Assembly: GCA_965199005.1 (NCBI GenBank)
Contig: CBDAQK010000006.1
Location: 868,001 to 932,000, forward strand
Length of the DNA: 64,000 nucleotides
Reading direction: 5' to 3'
Source: LMUY01 sp965199005
Lineage (GTDB): Bacteria > Pseudomonadota > Alphaproteobacteria > Acetobacterales > Acetobacteraceae
Shown: piece after piece, positions 24,604 through 33,843 of the stretch
Position numbering within the stretch: position 1 is the first letter of the stretch
How the letters are laid out: every line of letters starts with the position of its first letter
Notes under the pieces: generated by a model
The model's database searches: none
What the model saw: the letters and a program-made list of their open reading frames with translations, nothing else
What the model was told of the DNA's origin: nothing
Translations under genes and position numbers: made by a program

Positions 24604-24999
24604 TCAGGCCGGCGCCGGGCTATAGCCTTTCGGCGCTTCGTGCATCAGCGCCAGTGTGTGGCCGTCCGGATCGTTGAAGAACGCCATCCAGAGGTCGTGG
24701 TCCTCCATCGGCGCGATCCGGTGCGGCCTGCTGGTAAAGACGACCCCGCGTTCCTCGAGCTCGCGGACGGCAATGGCGATGTCCGGGCAGGCGAAATAGA
24801 GTGGGGATCCGGGGGAAACGTCTCCAGGCTCCGTCGTCTTCTCCAGCAGCAGTCGAACGCCCGCGCAATCGAAGAACGCCAGATCACCGAAGCGGTAGAG
24901 CCATCTTAGCCGCAGCGTGTCCCGGTAGAATACCTCCGCCCGGTCGACGTCTCGAACCGGCAACGCAATTTGTCCTATACGGTTTAAGCCGAATGCCAT
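24604..24999 (-). CDS. VOC/glyoxalase-family protein
   Basis: 131 aa, a single vicinal-oxygen-chelate domain with two beta-alpha-beta-beta-beta units: IGQIALPVRDVDRAEVFYRD at the start and MAFFNDPDGHTLALMHE at the end (metal-site Glu). ATG 24999 is preferred over 25098 because it begins the domain and has AGGA upstream. The substrate is unknown. It may be co-transcribed with the GNAT gene upstream on the same strand. Confidence 0.82.
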   Translation of the reverse strand: MAFGLNRIGQIALPVRDVDRAEVFYRDTLRLRWLYRFGDLAFFDCAGVRLLLEKTTEPGDVSPGSPLYFACPDIAIAVRELEERGVVFTSRPHRIAPMEDHDLWMAFFNDPDGHTLALMHEAPKGYSPAPA

Positions 25000-25073
25000 G
25001 GCCCTCGTTCCTAGATCACATTGTGTGTCAAGCGACGCCCTGAGCTTGCCGGTAACTGGATTCAACCGATCGT

Positions 25074-25535
25074 TTAAGCCGGGCTTTCTACCCGCCAACT
25101 CGGTGGCACCGCGCGCCGCATGAAGCGGCGGGGATCATCCAGCCCGCCAAACCCGAATTGCCGGTAGAGCTCGTGGGCGTCCCGCGTTCCCAGCATCCAG
25201 CTCCGGACCTCCCGCATGAGGGGATCTGCCAGCACGGTCCCGACCATCCATTTGGCCAATCCCCGGCCTCGGAACTCCTCGAGGACGAACACATCCGACA
25301 CGTAGGCGGTGGCGGTGAAATCGGTGATCAGCCGCATATAACCGGCCTGCCGCCGCGCATTGACGCCGGGGCAGTGATACAGCCCGTAGGGACGCGAGTG
25401 CTTCGCCGCCTGCTCCACCAGAGCGCGCGGAATCCCAGCGGACCAGTAGGCTTGCGACAAAAACCCGTGGACGACGTCGAAATCCAACAGCTCCGGGTCG
25501 GAACTCAGCAGGAAGTCTCCGCGGATTGCTTGCAT
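25074..25535 (-). CDS. GNAT-family N-acetyltransferase
   Basis: 153 aa. Motif A is VSDVFVLEEFRGRGLAKWMV, with the RGRGLA acetyl-CoA loop at about residues 89-94. ELYRQFGFGGLDDPRRFM is the typical C-terminal part, where many members of this subgroup end in PxxxM. The substrate is unknown. Confidence 0.82.
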   Translation of the reverse strand: MQAIRGDFLLSSDPELLDFDVVHGFLSQAYWSAGIPRALVEQAAKHSRPYGLYHCPGVNARRQAGYMRLITDFTATAYVSDVFVLEEFRGRGLAKWMVGTVLADPLMREVRSWMLGTRDAHELYRQFGFGGLDDPRRFMRRAVPPSWRVESPA

Positions 25536-25624
25536 CTCGGCTGGCCTCGTCTGGCAGTCACGGAGCGATTACGTCCCAAATCGCCTCGGGTGCCAACAGG
25601 TAGGGTGGGAGCAGTAGCGACAGG

Positions 25625-26383
25625 TCAGTGCCGCGCCAACCGGTATCGCAGGGCCAGCCAGAGGATCGGCAACTGGCTCTCGCGCAGCCGAACGCTCATC
25701 CGCCCGGGCTGCTGCACCAGGCGGTGCAGCCATTCCAGCCCGGCGCGCTGCATGAACACGGGCGCCCGCCGCTCCAGCCCCGTCACGAACAGCAGGGAGG
25801 CCCCGATGCACAGCCCCGTGCCCACGGCCCCGCCACGCTCCACGATCCTGCGGCCCAGCAGCTCCGATTGTGGCGCACCACACGCCAGGAACACGTAGCG
25901 GGCCGGGCGGGTCAGCACGAAATCGACACAGCGCGCCACTGCCGCCGGGTCGGCGATGAAGCCGAAGGGGGGGTCGTGCCGGGCTAAATTCACCCACCCG
26001 AACCGGGTGCGCAGCCGGCGCTCCATCTCGTCGGTGCCGCCGATGATGGTGATAGCGTCATCGGGATGGATCGCACGTTTGACCATCTCGACCGTCAAGT
26101 CGCTGCCGAGCGCCAAGGGCAGCTTCACGCCCAGCAAGGCGGCGGCAAGCCGAGCGACCACCCGGCTATCGCACAGCCGCAGCCACGAGCCATCGATACC
26201 AGCCCGGAATCGAGGCTCGCCCCGCTCGTAATTCACCACGTGCACGGCGTTGGGCGTGCAGACATAGGCGAAGGATGACCCCGGCGGCCGCGCCACGATC
26301 GCATCCAAGGCTTGTCGCGTGTCCACTGGGGAGAAGGTCGTGCCGAAGGCCGGGATGTCGGGACCGATGGGATGTTCGCTCAC
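25625..26383 (-). CDS. WecG/TagA/CpsF-family glycosyltransferase
   Basis: 252 aa. Family signatures are FAYVCTPNAVHVVNYER, CDSRVVAR, the IIGGTDEMERRL strand, RYVFLACGAPQSELLGRR and a C-terminal GLEWLHRLVQQPGRM block. These enzymes transfer ManNAc-type or similar residues to lipid-linked sugars at the inner membrane. GTG 26383 was chosen because it overlaps the upstream GT2 stop (GTGA); an ATG at 26428 would overlap that gene by 49 bases. Confidence 0.87.
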   Translation of the reverse strand: MSEHPIGPDIPAFGTTFSPVDTRQALDAIVARPPGSSFAYVCTPNAVHVVNYERGEPRFRAGIDGSWLRLCDSRVVARLAAALLGVKLPLALGSDLTVEMVKRAIHPDDAITIIGGTDEMERRLRTRFGWVNLARHDPPFGFIADPAAVARCVDFVLTRPARYVFLACGAPQSELLGRRIVERGGAVGTGLCIGASLLFVTGLERRAPVFMQRAGLEWLHRLVQQPGRMSVRLRESQLPILWLALRYRLARH

Positions 26384-27360
26384 GCTTGAGGCACTTTCTC
26401 GATATGGTACAGGGGTATTTTGCGCCACCAGAGCAGCTTGCCGGCGGCGGAGGCGGTGCCCAGCACGTGTCGCACCACGCGCTGCCGCCCTGACTCTCCC
26501 GTCACCGGCTGCAACAGGCCCGAGACGAGGAGGGCGGCGATCCCGGTGACGGCCTGGATCGCGCCCCGCCCCATGATATCCGCCGCGCTGCGCACCGGGG
26601 CCGCTGCATGGCGGATGGCAGCCGCGGTATAGACCTGGGCACCGCTATAGGCACGCATGGCCTGATAGCGCAGGGCAGTGCGCCCGGCTGGAATGGTCTC
26701 CCACACTCCAGCCTCGGCACACCAGACGAATCGCCGCCCACGCCCCTCCAGCCGGAGGAAGAGGTCCAAATCCTCGCCGCCAGAGGCCCCGAAGGCCGGA
26801 TCAAACGGGGCTGCGTCGGTGAAGCAGGTCGCCCGCCGCCAAAGCGAGGAGGCCGTGCTGACCACCAGTCCGCGGGTCCGCCCGCGCCCGCTCACCACCA
26901 GGGGCGTGCCGCTCGGGCGCGGCAGTACGCGGGTGAAACGGCTGCCCGCCGGGTCCCACGCAGGCGCAGTACCCGCGACGAACCGCGGGCGCACCGGGCC
27001 GACCACCACGTCGGCCCCGCTCTGCTCCAGCGTATCGAGCAGATGGTCCAGCCAACCCGGCTCCAGCACCAGGTCGTCATCCATGAATGCCACCAAACCA
27101 GCGCTGGCCGCGCGCAGCCCGGCGTTGCGGGCGATCGAAATATTCGGCGGCGATGCATGTACCCACCGCACGGGCCGCCCGGCCTCAGCCAATCCCGCCG
27201 CGAACTCCCGCGCATGGCCGGACGGGCTGTTGTCGGCGATCACCACCTCAAACGTCGTGCCCCGGACGGACGCATCGCGCAAGCAACTCTCGACCGCGTC
27301 TTGCAGCATGCGGAGCCGGTTATAGGTGCAGATCACCACGGAGGCGGTGGGGTTGCTCAT
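26380..27360 (-). CDS. Glycosyltransferase family 2
   Basis: 326 aa GT-A enzyme: ASVVICTYNRLRMLQDAV, VVIADNSPSG, RNAGLRAASAGLVAFMDDDL with the DDD site (about residues 92-94), then GGEDLDLFLRL and RRFVWCAEAGVWE. ATG 27360 begins the fold and overlaps the epimerase stop (ATGA); the frame is open further upstream to 27681 only in the shadow of the epimerase. It is the middle gene of a three-gene operon, epimerase to GT2 to WecG. Confidence 0.88.
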   Translation of the reverse strand: MSNPTASVVICTYNRLRMLQDAVESCLRDASVRGTTFEVVIADNSPSGHAREFAAGLAEAGRPVRWVHASPPNISIARNAGLRAASAGLVAFMDDDLVLEPGWLDHLLDTLEQSGADVVVGPVRPRFVAGTAPAWDPAGSRFTRVLPRPSGTPLVVSGRGRTRGLVVSTASSLWRRATCFTDAAPFDPAFGASGGEDLDLFLRLEGRGRRFVWCAEAGVWETIPAGRTALRYQAMRAYSGAQVYTAAAIRHAAAPVRSAADIMGRGAIQAVTGIAALLVSGLLQPVTGESGRQRVVRHVLGTASAAGKLLWWRKIPLYHIEKVPQA

Positions 27361-28313
27361 GCCGCCAGCCCCTCTTGCCGCAGCCAGGCAACGGAATCGG
27401 CCAGTCCTTCGTCCAACCCCACCGACGGGCTCCAACCCAAGCCCTTCCGCGCGGCGTCGGCCGGGTAGGTTGCGCGCAAGGCGAACAGCGTCAGCTCGCT
27501 GCTGGCGGGTGCTCCCAGCAGCCAATCCGCCGCAATACCTGGCCGTTTGCGCGCCAACGCCTTCAGGGGCAGCGATGCGAAGGAGCGGGCCTGCAGCGCG
27601 AGGGGGGACAGGCTCGGCAAACGCGGCGCGCCGATCGCGCCGGCAAGCCGGGCGAACCATTGGTTCCAGGTGATCGCGCATGGGCCGTTGACGTTGAAGG
27701 CGGCACCGGCCGCCGCCGGAGCCGTCAACGCGGCGGCCGCGGCAGTGGCCACGTCAGCCACGTGGACCAGGTTGCAAATGCCCTCGCCCGCGCTCCCGAA
27801 CGTGCCCCATCGGCCCGCCCGGATCCGTCGCGCCATGTGCGATACCCATAGCGTGCCACCGGCGCCATAGATGATGGCCGGGCGCAACCGCACCGTTTCC
27901 AGGCCTGATTGTGCCAGGCAGGCCTGTTCGGCCGCTGCTTTCCATGCGGCATAGCCGTGCCCGTTCGATGGAATCAGCGGCGATTCCTCCCGCACCAACC
28001 CCGTGGCAGTGCCGTACACGGCGACCGAACTGATATGGACCACCCGGCGCACACCCGCCGCCGCGGCGGCACGCAACAGGGACGCCGTGCCGTCCACCGT
28101 CACCGCGCGGTCCCCGACAGCGCAGTGCACCACCGCGCTCACCCCCGCCAGCGCCGCCTGCATGCCCGCCGGGTCGCGCAAATCCAGCCGGCGCGACCCT
28201 GGCCGGCCCTCCCGGGTGGTTCCGGCCGCGGCAAGACCGAGGTCGCGGGTCAAATGAGTCAGGACATGGCCGCCGACGAAGCCGGTTGCCCCCGTGACCA
28301 AGATACATTCCAT
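27357..28313 (-). CDS. NAD-dependent epimerase/dehydratase (extended SDR)
   Basis: 318 aa. The nucleotide-binding loop is ILVTGATGFVGGHV at the N-terminus. The active site appears as HISSVAVYG with the catalytic YAAWK (Tyr-x3-Lys) further on, and LRPAIIYGAGG is typical of sugar epimerases and dehydratases. It heads the minus-strand operon with GT2 and WecG, so it probably makes a nucleotide-sugar precursor for EPS. Confidence 0.85.
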   Translation of the reverse strand: MECILVTGATGFVGGHVLTHLTRDLGLAAAGTTREGRPGSRRLDLRDPAGMQAALAGVSAVVHCAVGDRAVTVDGTASLLRAAAAAGVRRVVHISSVAVYGTATGLVREESPLIPSNGHGYAAWKAAAEQACLAQSGLETVRLRPAIIYGAGGTLWVSHMARRIRAGRWGTFGSAGEGICNLVHVADVATAAAAALTAPAAAGAAFNVNGPCAITWNQWFARLAGAIGAPRLPSLSPLALQARSFASLPLKALARKRPGIAADWLLGAPASSELTLFALRATYPADAARKGLGWSPSVGLDEGLADSVAWLRQEGLAA

Positions 28314-28402
28314 GTTGCCGCCGATGGCAATTGCCGGGGCAAGATATCGTTAGGACACTACGAGTAAGTAAAGAGCGTTAGGTAATTCGAGGCGCCCGTT
28401 CC

Positions 28403-29539
28403 ATGAACATCGCCATTGTCGGCTGCGGCTACGTGGCCGACATGTATATGCAGACGCTGCCTGGGCTGGACGGGTTGACCCTGCTGGGTGCCTTCGACCG
28501 CGACCCGGCGCGCCTGGCCGCCTTCACGTCATTCCACCACATTCCCGCCTTCGCCAGCCTGGATGCGCTGTTGGCCGATGACCGGGTCGGCCTCGTCGTC
28601 AACCTCACCAACCCGCGCAGCCACCACGAGGTGAGCCTGCGTGCGCTGCAGGCGGGGCGCCACGTCTACTCCGAAAAGCCGCTGGCAATGACCATGGCGG
28701 AGGCGGAGGAGCTGGTGTCCACCGCCAAGGCCCGCGGCCTGGGCCTGGCCGCCGCACCCTGCAACCACCTCAGCGACGTCGTGCAATCGCTGAAGCGGGA
28801 GTTGCAGGCCGGGCGGCTGGGCCGGGTGATGCTGGCGCAGGCCGAAATGGATGACGGGATGGTGTCCGCGCTGGACTACGACTCGTGGCGCAGCCTGTCC
28901 GGGGCCCCGTGGCCGGCCCGCGACGAGTTCGAGGTCGGATGCACGATGGAGCATGCCGGCTATCAAATCAGCCCGCTGGTGGCGCTGTTCGGCCCGGTTC
29001 GCCGGGTGACCGCGTTCAACGCCTGCCTGATCCCGGACAAGGGCGCCGAACTGGGAGCCGTGGTCAGCAGCCCGGATTTGTCGATCGGCATGCTCGAATT
29101 CGACAATGGCGTGGTGGCGCGCCTCACCAACACCATCATCGCGCCCAGCGACCGGACCTTGCGCGTCGTCGGCGAACACGGGGTGGCGACCATTCCCGAT
29201 GTCTGGGAATATCACACGCCGCTGCGCATGACCGCGACTGGGATGGGGTTTGGTGCCCGGCTTGCCCGCAAGGTGGAAAAGAAGGTCTCGGGTTTCGCTC
29301 CCAAGATGTTGTTCGGCCGCCGGCTACCCGTGGCGCATGGCCGCCAGGTGCCGCGGACCCAGGGCGGCCATCGGATGGATTTCAGCCGCGGCATCGCCCA
29401 GCTTGCCGCACAGATCGAGCACGGGGCACCGGAAATGGTCGGCCCGGATTTGGCGCTGCACGTGACCGAGGTGACGCTGGCGCTGCAATCCCCCGCCACC
29501 TCCGCCCGCGCCGAGGTGATGCAGACGAGCCTATCCTAG
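28403..29539 (+). CDS. Gfo/Idh/MocA-family oxidoreductase
   Basis: 378 aa. The N-terminal Rossmann fold starts MNIAIVGCGYVADMYMQ and contains the family EKPLAMTMAEAEELV motif (EKP lysine). The C-terminal alpha/beta domain continues to the end. Related enzymes oxidise or reduce nucleotide sugars or inositols, so a sugar-modifying role in EPS synthesis is possible. Its 3' end overlaps the convergent MFS gene by four bases. Confidence 0.83.
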   Translation: MNIAIVGCGYVADMYMQTLPGLDGLTLLGAFDRDPARLAAFTSFHHIPAFASLDALLADDRVGLVVNLTNPRSHHEVSLRALQAGRHVYSEKPLAMTMAEAEELVSTAKARGLGLAAAPCNHLSDVVQSLKRELQAGRLGRVMLAQAEMDDGMVSALDYDSWRSLSGAPWPARDEFEVGCTMEHAGYQISPLVALFGPVRRVTAFNACLIPDKGAELGAVVSSPDLSIGMLEFDNGVVARLTNTIIAPSDRTLRVVGEHGVATIPDVWEYHTPLRMTATGMGFGARLARKVEKKVSGFAPKMLFGRRLPVAHGRQVPRTQGGHRMDFSRGIAQLAAQIEHGAPEMVGPDLALHVTEVTLALQSPATSARAEVMQTSLS

Positions 29540-30999
29540 GCTCGTCTCGGCACGATGAGTGCCACGGGCACGCACAGCAACGCGATGACCAGCCCAAAGG
29601 CGAACACCCCCCAAAGCGCCGCATCCAGCGCCGGCACCAGGCGCGCGAGTTCGGTTGCTGGCAGGGCACGCCGCGCCACCGGGTCCATGAGCGCGCGCAA
29701 GGCGCCACTCGTACCGGGACCGCCGGCTGCCAACCGGGCATTCAGCACCCCGCCAAACGCCGCCGCCCCCACGGCCTGGCCGACCAGACGGGAAAAATAG
29801 TAGAGCGACGTCGCGCGGCCGCGATCCTCGGGGCCAACCGCCTCCTGTACAGCCACGGTGAACACCAGGCTGCAGGCGCCCAGCCCGGCCCCAAGCGGCA
29901 GGCACGCGACCAGCAGCAACGCCCAGCCGCCCTGCGCCAGGCCCAGCAGACCCGCACTGCCCACCGCCAGGGCCAAAGCGCCAGCGAAGGCCACGCTGCG
30001 CATGGATAGCCGCCGCAACACCAGGCCCAGGCCCATGCTCGTCGCCGTCCAACTGACCGTCAGCAGTCCCACCGCGAAGCCGGCGGCCAGCGCGCTGCGC
30101 CCCGGCACTCCTTGCACCCAAGTGGGGATGAAGGCCGACGCCTCCAGGACCAACGCGCCGCACAGCACGGTGGACACGGTCGCCGCCAAGATGACGGGGC
30201 AGCGCAGCAGATGGAGCGACAGCATCGGCTCCGCGCTACGACGCTCCCGCACGCCGAATAGGGCGAGGCAGATCGCCGCCACCACCCACAACCCGGCAAT
30301 TGTCCCGGACGGTAGCGAGTCCCACTGGATCAGCGTGGCCATCGCCGCCCCGATGCCGGCTGCCAGGAGCATCGTCCTGATCATGTCGATCCGGCCCCCG
30401 GTCCGCTGCCCCGCCGGCTGCTTCAGGTTCCGCAGCACCATGGTGGTGGTGACGACGCCGACTGGCAGGTTGATCCAGAACACGAAGGGCCACCCGACCG
30501 TGCCCACGCAAAGCGAGCCGAGCAGCGGCCCGACGATGGCAGCGATGCCCCACATGCCGGCGAAGTAGCTCAGTAGCCGCGGACGGTCGGCGGCGGGCGA
30601 CACGTCGCTGACGATCATGATGGGCAGCGGGACGAGCCCGCCGGCCCCCACCCCCTGAATGGCACGGAACACGATCAGCGCGGGCATGTTCCAGGCCAGC
30701 CCGCACAGCAGCGATCCCGCGAGGAACAGGGCGGTGCTGCCCAAATAGACGGCGCGTCTACCGTACAAATCCGCGAGCCGCCCGTAGATCGGCGTGGTGA
30801 CCGCCTGGCCCAGCAAATAGATGCCAAACGCCCAGGTAAACAGGTTGAAGCCGCCCAGCCGGGAGACGATGGTGGGCATGGCGGTGCTGATGACCGTCAC
30901 CTCGGCCGCCGCCATGAAGGTGGAAATGAGCATGGCGGCGACAATCCGCCGCCGCGCGGCCGCCGAGATGAGGTCGGCAGCCGGGCTGGTTGCATCCAT
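29536..30999 (-). CDS. MFS drug exporter, DHA2 (EmrB/QacA) family
   Basis: 487 aa, about 14 membrane segments. Motif A is GRLADLYGRRAVYLG (between TM2 and TM3) and the motif C-like region is IAAIVGPLLGSLCVG with GWPFVFWINLPVGVV, as in proton-driven multidrug exporters. No membrane-fusion partner or regulator lies next to it. The gene is convergent with the Gfo/Idh/MocA gene. Confidence 0.88.
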   Translation of the reverse strand: MDATSPAADLISAAARRRIVAAMLISTFMAAAEVTVISTAMPTIVSRLGGFNLFTWAFGIYLLGQAVTTPIYGRLADLYGRRAVYLGSTALFLAGSLLCGLAWNMPALIVFRAIQGVGAGGLVPLPIMIVSDVSPAADRPRLLSYFAGMWGIAAIVGPLLGSLCVGTVGWPFVFWINLPVGVVTTTMVLRNLKQPAGQRTGGRIDMIRTMLLAAGIGAAMATLIQWDSLPSGTIAGLWVVAAICLALFGVRERRSAEPMLSLHLLRCPVILAATVSTVLCGALVLEASAFIPTWVQGVPGRSALAAGFAVGLLTVSWTATSMGLGLVLRRLSMRSVAFAGALALAVGSAGLLGLAQGGWALLLVACLPLGAGLGACSLVFTVAVQEAVGPEDRGRATSLYYFSRLVGQAVGAAAFGGVLNARLAAGGPGTSGALRALMDPVARRALPATELARLVPALDAALWGVFAFGLVIALLCVPVALIVPRRA

Positions 31000-31110
31000 C
31001 GGAGTTTTCCTCGTCGCGCTCGCGTCCGAACCGGAACGCTCGCTCCTTGTCTTGAGTGTCCTGCTTTCCCTCGGTCCGTCGCAAGGGCGGCAACATCAAG
31101 GGACAGAGCC

Positions 31111-32079
31111 CTAGCTGATGATCACCTCGGCCTTGAGTGCCTCCTGACCCAACTTGGCCCGCGCGTCCAGATGGGCATCCAGCAGCTTGCCATGCGAGGT
31201 GGCGAGTTCGCTGGCATAGTTGGCGAGCGATTGGATCGCTTTGGCGGCGGGATTGATCGGCGCCGTGTAACGCAAATCCCCCCCTTCATAGCGGATCGGG
31301 TCCTCGACCAACGGGATGGCGGGCGGAATCCCCTGCATGCGCCCGACATCGCCGAAGATTTCGACTGGATTGCGCATCAGGGCGTCGAGAATATGGGTAT
31401 AATGGTCTGAAATACGCGCCTCGATGAACGGCGCCCCCGCTGCCAGCACCTTCAGCCGCCCCAGGGCGGCCTTCAGGATGAATTGCACCGGGTGCCGCGT
31501 GGGGAAATGCGCCAGCGGAATGTCCGGCAGATGGGCCCGCAAAACTGGCACGCCCCCGATTTCGGCATCGTGATTGCCGGGGTTGACCGTCACCCGGTCA
31601 GAGAGGCCACCACGGAGCGAGAGTTTCGGGATATTCCGCTCTACCCCATCGCGCATTACCATGCGGCGGGGCACCAACAAGTCGCTGGTATCAAGGCCGC
31701 GGGCAAAATAATTCCGGAGCGAAAAGGTCGCTGCGACCATCTCTGGCGGCACCATCGCCAGGGTTTCGACCAGGTCCCCATTGCGCGTATCGATGAATTC
31801 ATCGACATCGAGGTGCAGCACCCAATCCGGTTTGAACGCGTGGTCCGCGATGCGGTAAAGGAGCGTGTTGTACTCCTGCTCGTTGAAGAAAACGGCGCGG
31901 GACTGCACGACGGTGACCGGCGCGCCCTCTGCCTTCAGTGCCCGCAATATTTCCAGCGTGCGATCACTGCTGCCATTATCCAACAGCACGATTCGCTCCG
32001 CATACGTCATATGGTGGCGAACGAACGCCTCGACGATATCGTCCTCGTTCAGCACCCGCCCTACGACAACGATGCGCAT
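31111..32079 (-). CDS. Glycosyltransferase family 2/92-type
   Basis: 322 aa from ATG 32079. VVGRVLNEDDIVEAFVRHH, IVLLDNGSSDRTLEIL and WVLHLDVDEFIDT (DxD) are typical of the Glyco_tranf_2_4/GT92 group. A TTG at 32103 is an alternative start but would overlap the GST gene. It is two bases downstream of the GST stop and probably translated with it. The C-terminal ~70 residues are helical with unknown role. Acceptor unknown. Confidence 0.8.
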   Translation of the reverse strand: MRIVVVGRVLNEDDIVEAFVRHHMTYAERIVLLDNGSSDRTLEILRALKAEGAPVTVVQSRAVFFNEQEYNTLLYRIADHAFKPDWVLHLDVDEFIDTRNGDLVETLAMVPPEMVAATFSLRNYFARGLDTSDLLVPRRMVMRDGVERNIPKLSLRGGLSDRVTVNPGNHDAEIGGVPVLRAHLPDIPLAHFPTRHPVQFILKAALGRLKVLAAGAPFIEARISDHYTHILDALMRNPVEIFGDVGRMQGIPPAIPLVEDPIRYEGGDLRYTAPINPAAKAIQSLANYASELATSHGKLLDAHLDARAKLGQEALKAEVIIS

Positions 32080-32081
32080 GG

Positions 32082-32705
32082 TCAAGTCAGGGGCATCGCG
32101 CAATGGGTCCGATAGGCAGGCCGCTCGAGCAAGCGGTCATACCATGCCCGTAGATGCGGCAGCGCCGGCCGTTCGAAATCGAAGGAGAACCAGCGGTGCA
32201 CCTGGATCCCGCACGGGATGTCGGCCAGGGTGAAATCAGGGCCGGCCAGATAGGCGTGATGCGATAACTGGTGATCCAGCAAGGCATAGACTTCCCGGAC
32301 CCGCACCAGCGCCCGCTCGATCGCCGAGACGTCGCGCAGCTCGGGCACCGTGCGGATCAGCCCCTGGAACACCACGGTTTGGGGTGGCCCGAGAATGGTC
32401 TGCTGCCAGTCCATCCAGCGGTCGACATTGGCGCGGGCCTGCAGGTTCGCGGGCCAGATCGGCGCGCCATCGGCGTGGACGGAGGCGAGGTAACGCAGGA
32501 TGACGTTGCTTTCCCACAGGGCAAACCCGTCCTCCTCCAAGGTCGGCACCACGCTATTAGGGTTCATCGCCAGGTAGAACGGCTCCTTGGTACGCCCAAA
32601 CGGTCCGCCCACATCGATCCGCTCATAGGGGAGCGACAATTCCTCCAGCAGCCAAATCACTTTCATGACGTTGGACGAATTCGCACGGCCCCAGAGTTTG
32701 CGCAT
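32082..32705 (-). CDS. Glutathione S-transferase
   Basis: 207 aa. The thioredoxin-like N-terminal domain starts MRKLWGRANSSNVMKVIWLL (split as MRKLWGRANSSNVMK and VIWLLEEL) with the catalytic Ser in the NSSN turn, PNSVVPTLE cis-proline loop and ESNVILRYLA glutathione site. The all-helical C-terminal domain follows (ADIPCGIQVHRW). ATG 32705 has GGGAAG upstream; the frame is open further upstream to 32849 through the divergent dsbB leader. Confidence 0.87.
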   Translation of the reverse strand: MRKLWGRANSSNVMKVIWLLEELSLPYERIDVGGPFGRTKEPFYLAMNPNSVVPTLEEDGFALWESNVILRYLASVHADGAPIWPANLQARANVDRWMDWQQTILGPPQTVVFQGLIRTVPELRDVSAIERALVRVREVYALLDHQLSHHAYLAGPDFTLADIPCGIQVHRWFSFDFERPALPHLRAWYDRLLERPAYRTHCAMPLT

Positions 32706-32787
32706 CGCTTCCCGATCCCCGCTGACTGCTAACGTCGCCCAAGCTAGGGCGTTTGCAACGGGCACGGAAGCGGGCGAAAAGGCGTCC

Positions 32788-33291
32788 ATGACGCGAACCC
32801 CTGTGCTTGCCGCTTTGTCCCTCCTGGTGGCGTTCGGCGCGCTCGGCATTGCGCTGGGTTCGGAGCATTATGGCGGCCTTGTCCCGTGCGCGCTGTGCCT
32901 GGTGGAGCGCTGGCCCTACCGGGTCGCGGCGATCTTCGCAGCAGCCGCGTTCCTGCCGATGCGGCGGGCGTTCAAACCCCGGTATGCCTTGTGGGGGGTG
33001 GTGTTGTGCATGGTCTTCTCCCTCGCTGCGGCTGGCACGCATGTCGGAGTCGAGCAGGGCTGGTGGCCAAGCCCGCTGCCCGAATGCGCGGCCCCTGACC
33101 TGGGCGGCGGCACCATCGCGCAACGGCTGGCCCGCATGCCGGCACATCCGGCCAAGCCGTGCGACGACCCGACCTACCTTTTGCCTGGCCTTCCCGTCTC
33201 CATGGCCGCCATGAACGGGCTCTTGGCCCTGGTATTCGGCAGTTTCCTTGCCATCTCGCTGGCTCGGCCCACCGAACGGAGAGCAGCATGA
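32788..33291 (+). CDS. dsbB: Disulfide bond formation protein DsbB-like
   Basis: 167 aa, four membrane segments. The first periplasmic redox pair is CALC in VPCALCLVERWPYR (quinone-linked CxxC). The second pair is the two Cys in PECAAPD and PAKPCDDP, 31 residues apart. DsbB passes electrons from DsbA to quinone. ATG 32788 is used because upstream in-frame codons overlap the GST gene leader. The stop overlaps the Coq7 start (ATGA). Confidence 0.87.
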   Translation: MTRTPVLAALSLLVAFGALGIALGSEHYGGLVPCALCLVERWPYRVAAIFAAAAFLPMRRAFKPRYALWGVVLCMVFSLAAAGTHVGVEQGWWPSPLPECAAPDLGGGTIAQRLARMPAHPAKPCDDPTYLLPGLPVSMAAMNGLLALVFGSFLAISLARPTERRAA

Positions 33292-33830
33292 GCGTCACAC
33301 GGCAGCCCGGCGATCCCACGGAGCGTGAGCGCCTGGCGCGGATGATCCGGGTCGACCACGCCGGGGAATATGGCGCGGCGCGGATTTACGAGGGGCAATT
33401 GGCCGTGTTGGGCCGCGGGCGGCAGGGCGACACGCTCCGGCACATGCTGGCGCAGGAGGAGGTGCACCGGGAAACTTTCGCCAAGCTGGTCGCCGACCGC
33501 CGGGTTCGGCCAACCGCGCTGCTGCCCTTCTGGCACGTCGCTGGGTTTGCCCTCGGGGCAGCATGCGCGCTGATCGGCGAGCGCGGAGCCATGGCTTGTA
33601 CGGTGGCGGTGGAGGAGGCGATCGACGAGCATTATGCGCAACAGGCTGCAAGCCTGGACGACGACGAAGCCGGCCTGCGCTCGACGATCGAGAAATTCCG
33701 CGAGGAAGAGTTGGAACACCGCGATATCGGCCTCGCCAACGAGGCGGAACTGGCCCCGGCCTACGCGGCGATGAGCCGGATGATCAAATTCGGTTGCAAG
33801 CTCGCGATCGCGGTGAGTACTCGCGTCTAG
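33288..33830 (+). CDS. coq7: Demethoxyubiquinone hydroxylase, Coq7 type
   Basis: 180 aa di-iron protein. Iron ligands are visible in the two EXXH-type halves: Glu in HAGEYGAARIYEGQL, the AQEEVHRE pair, Glu in AVEEAIDEHY and REEELEHRD. It hydroxylates demethoxyubiquinone in ubiquinone synthesis at the inner membrane. Alphaproteobacteria use this enzyme in place of the flavoprotein UbiF. It is coupled with dsbB by an ATGA overlap, a sensible pairing since DsbB needs quinone. Confidence 0.92.
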   Translation: MSVTRQPGDPTERERLARMIRVDHAGEYGAARIYEGQLAVLGRGRQGDTLRHMLAQEEVHRETFAKLVADRRVRPTALLPFWHVAGFALGAACALIGERGAMACTVAVEEAIDEHYAQQAASLDDDEAGLRSTIEKFREEELEHRDIGLANEAELAPAYAAMSRMIKFGCKLAIAVSTRV

Positions 33831-33843
33831 TCCCGCCTGGCAC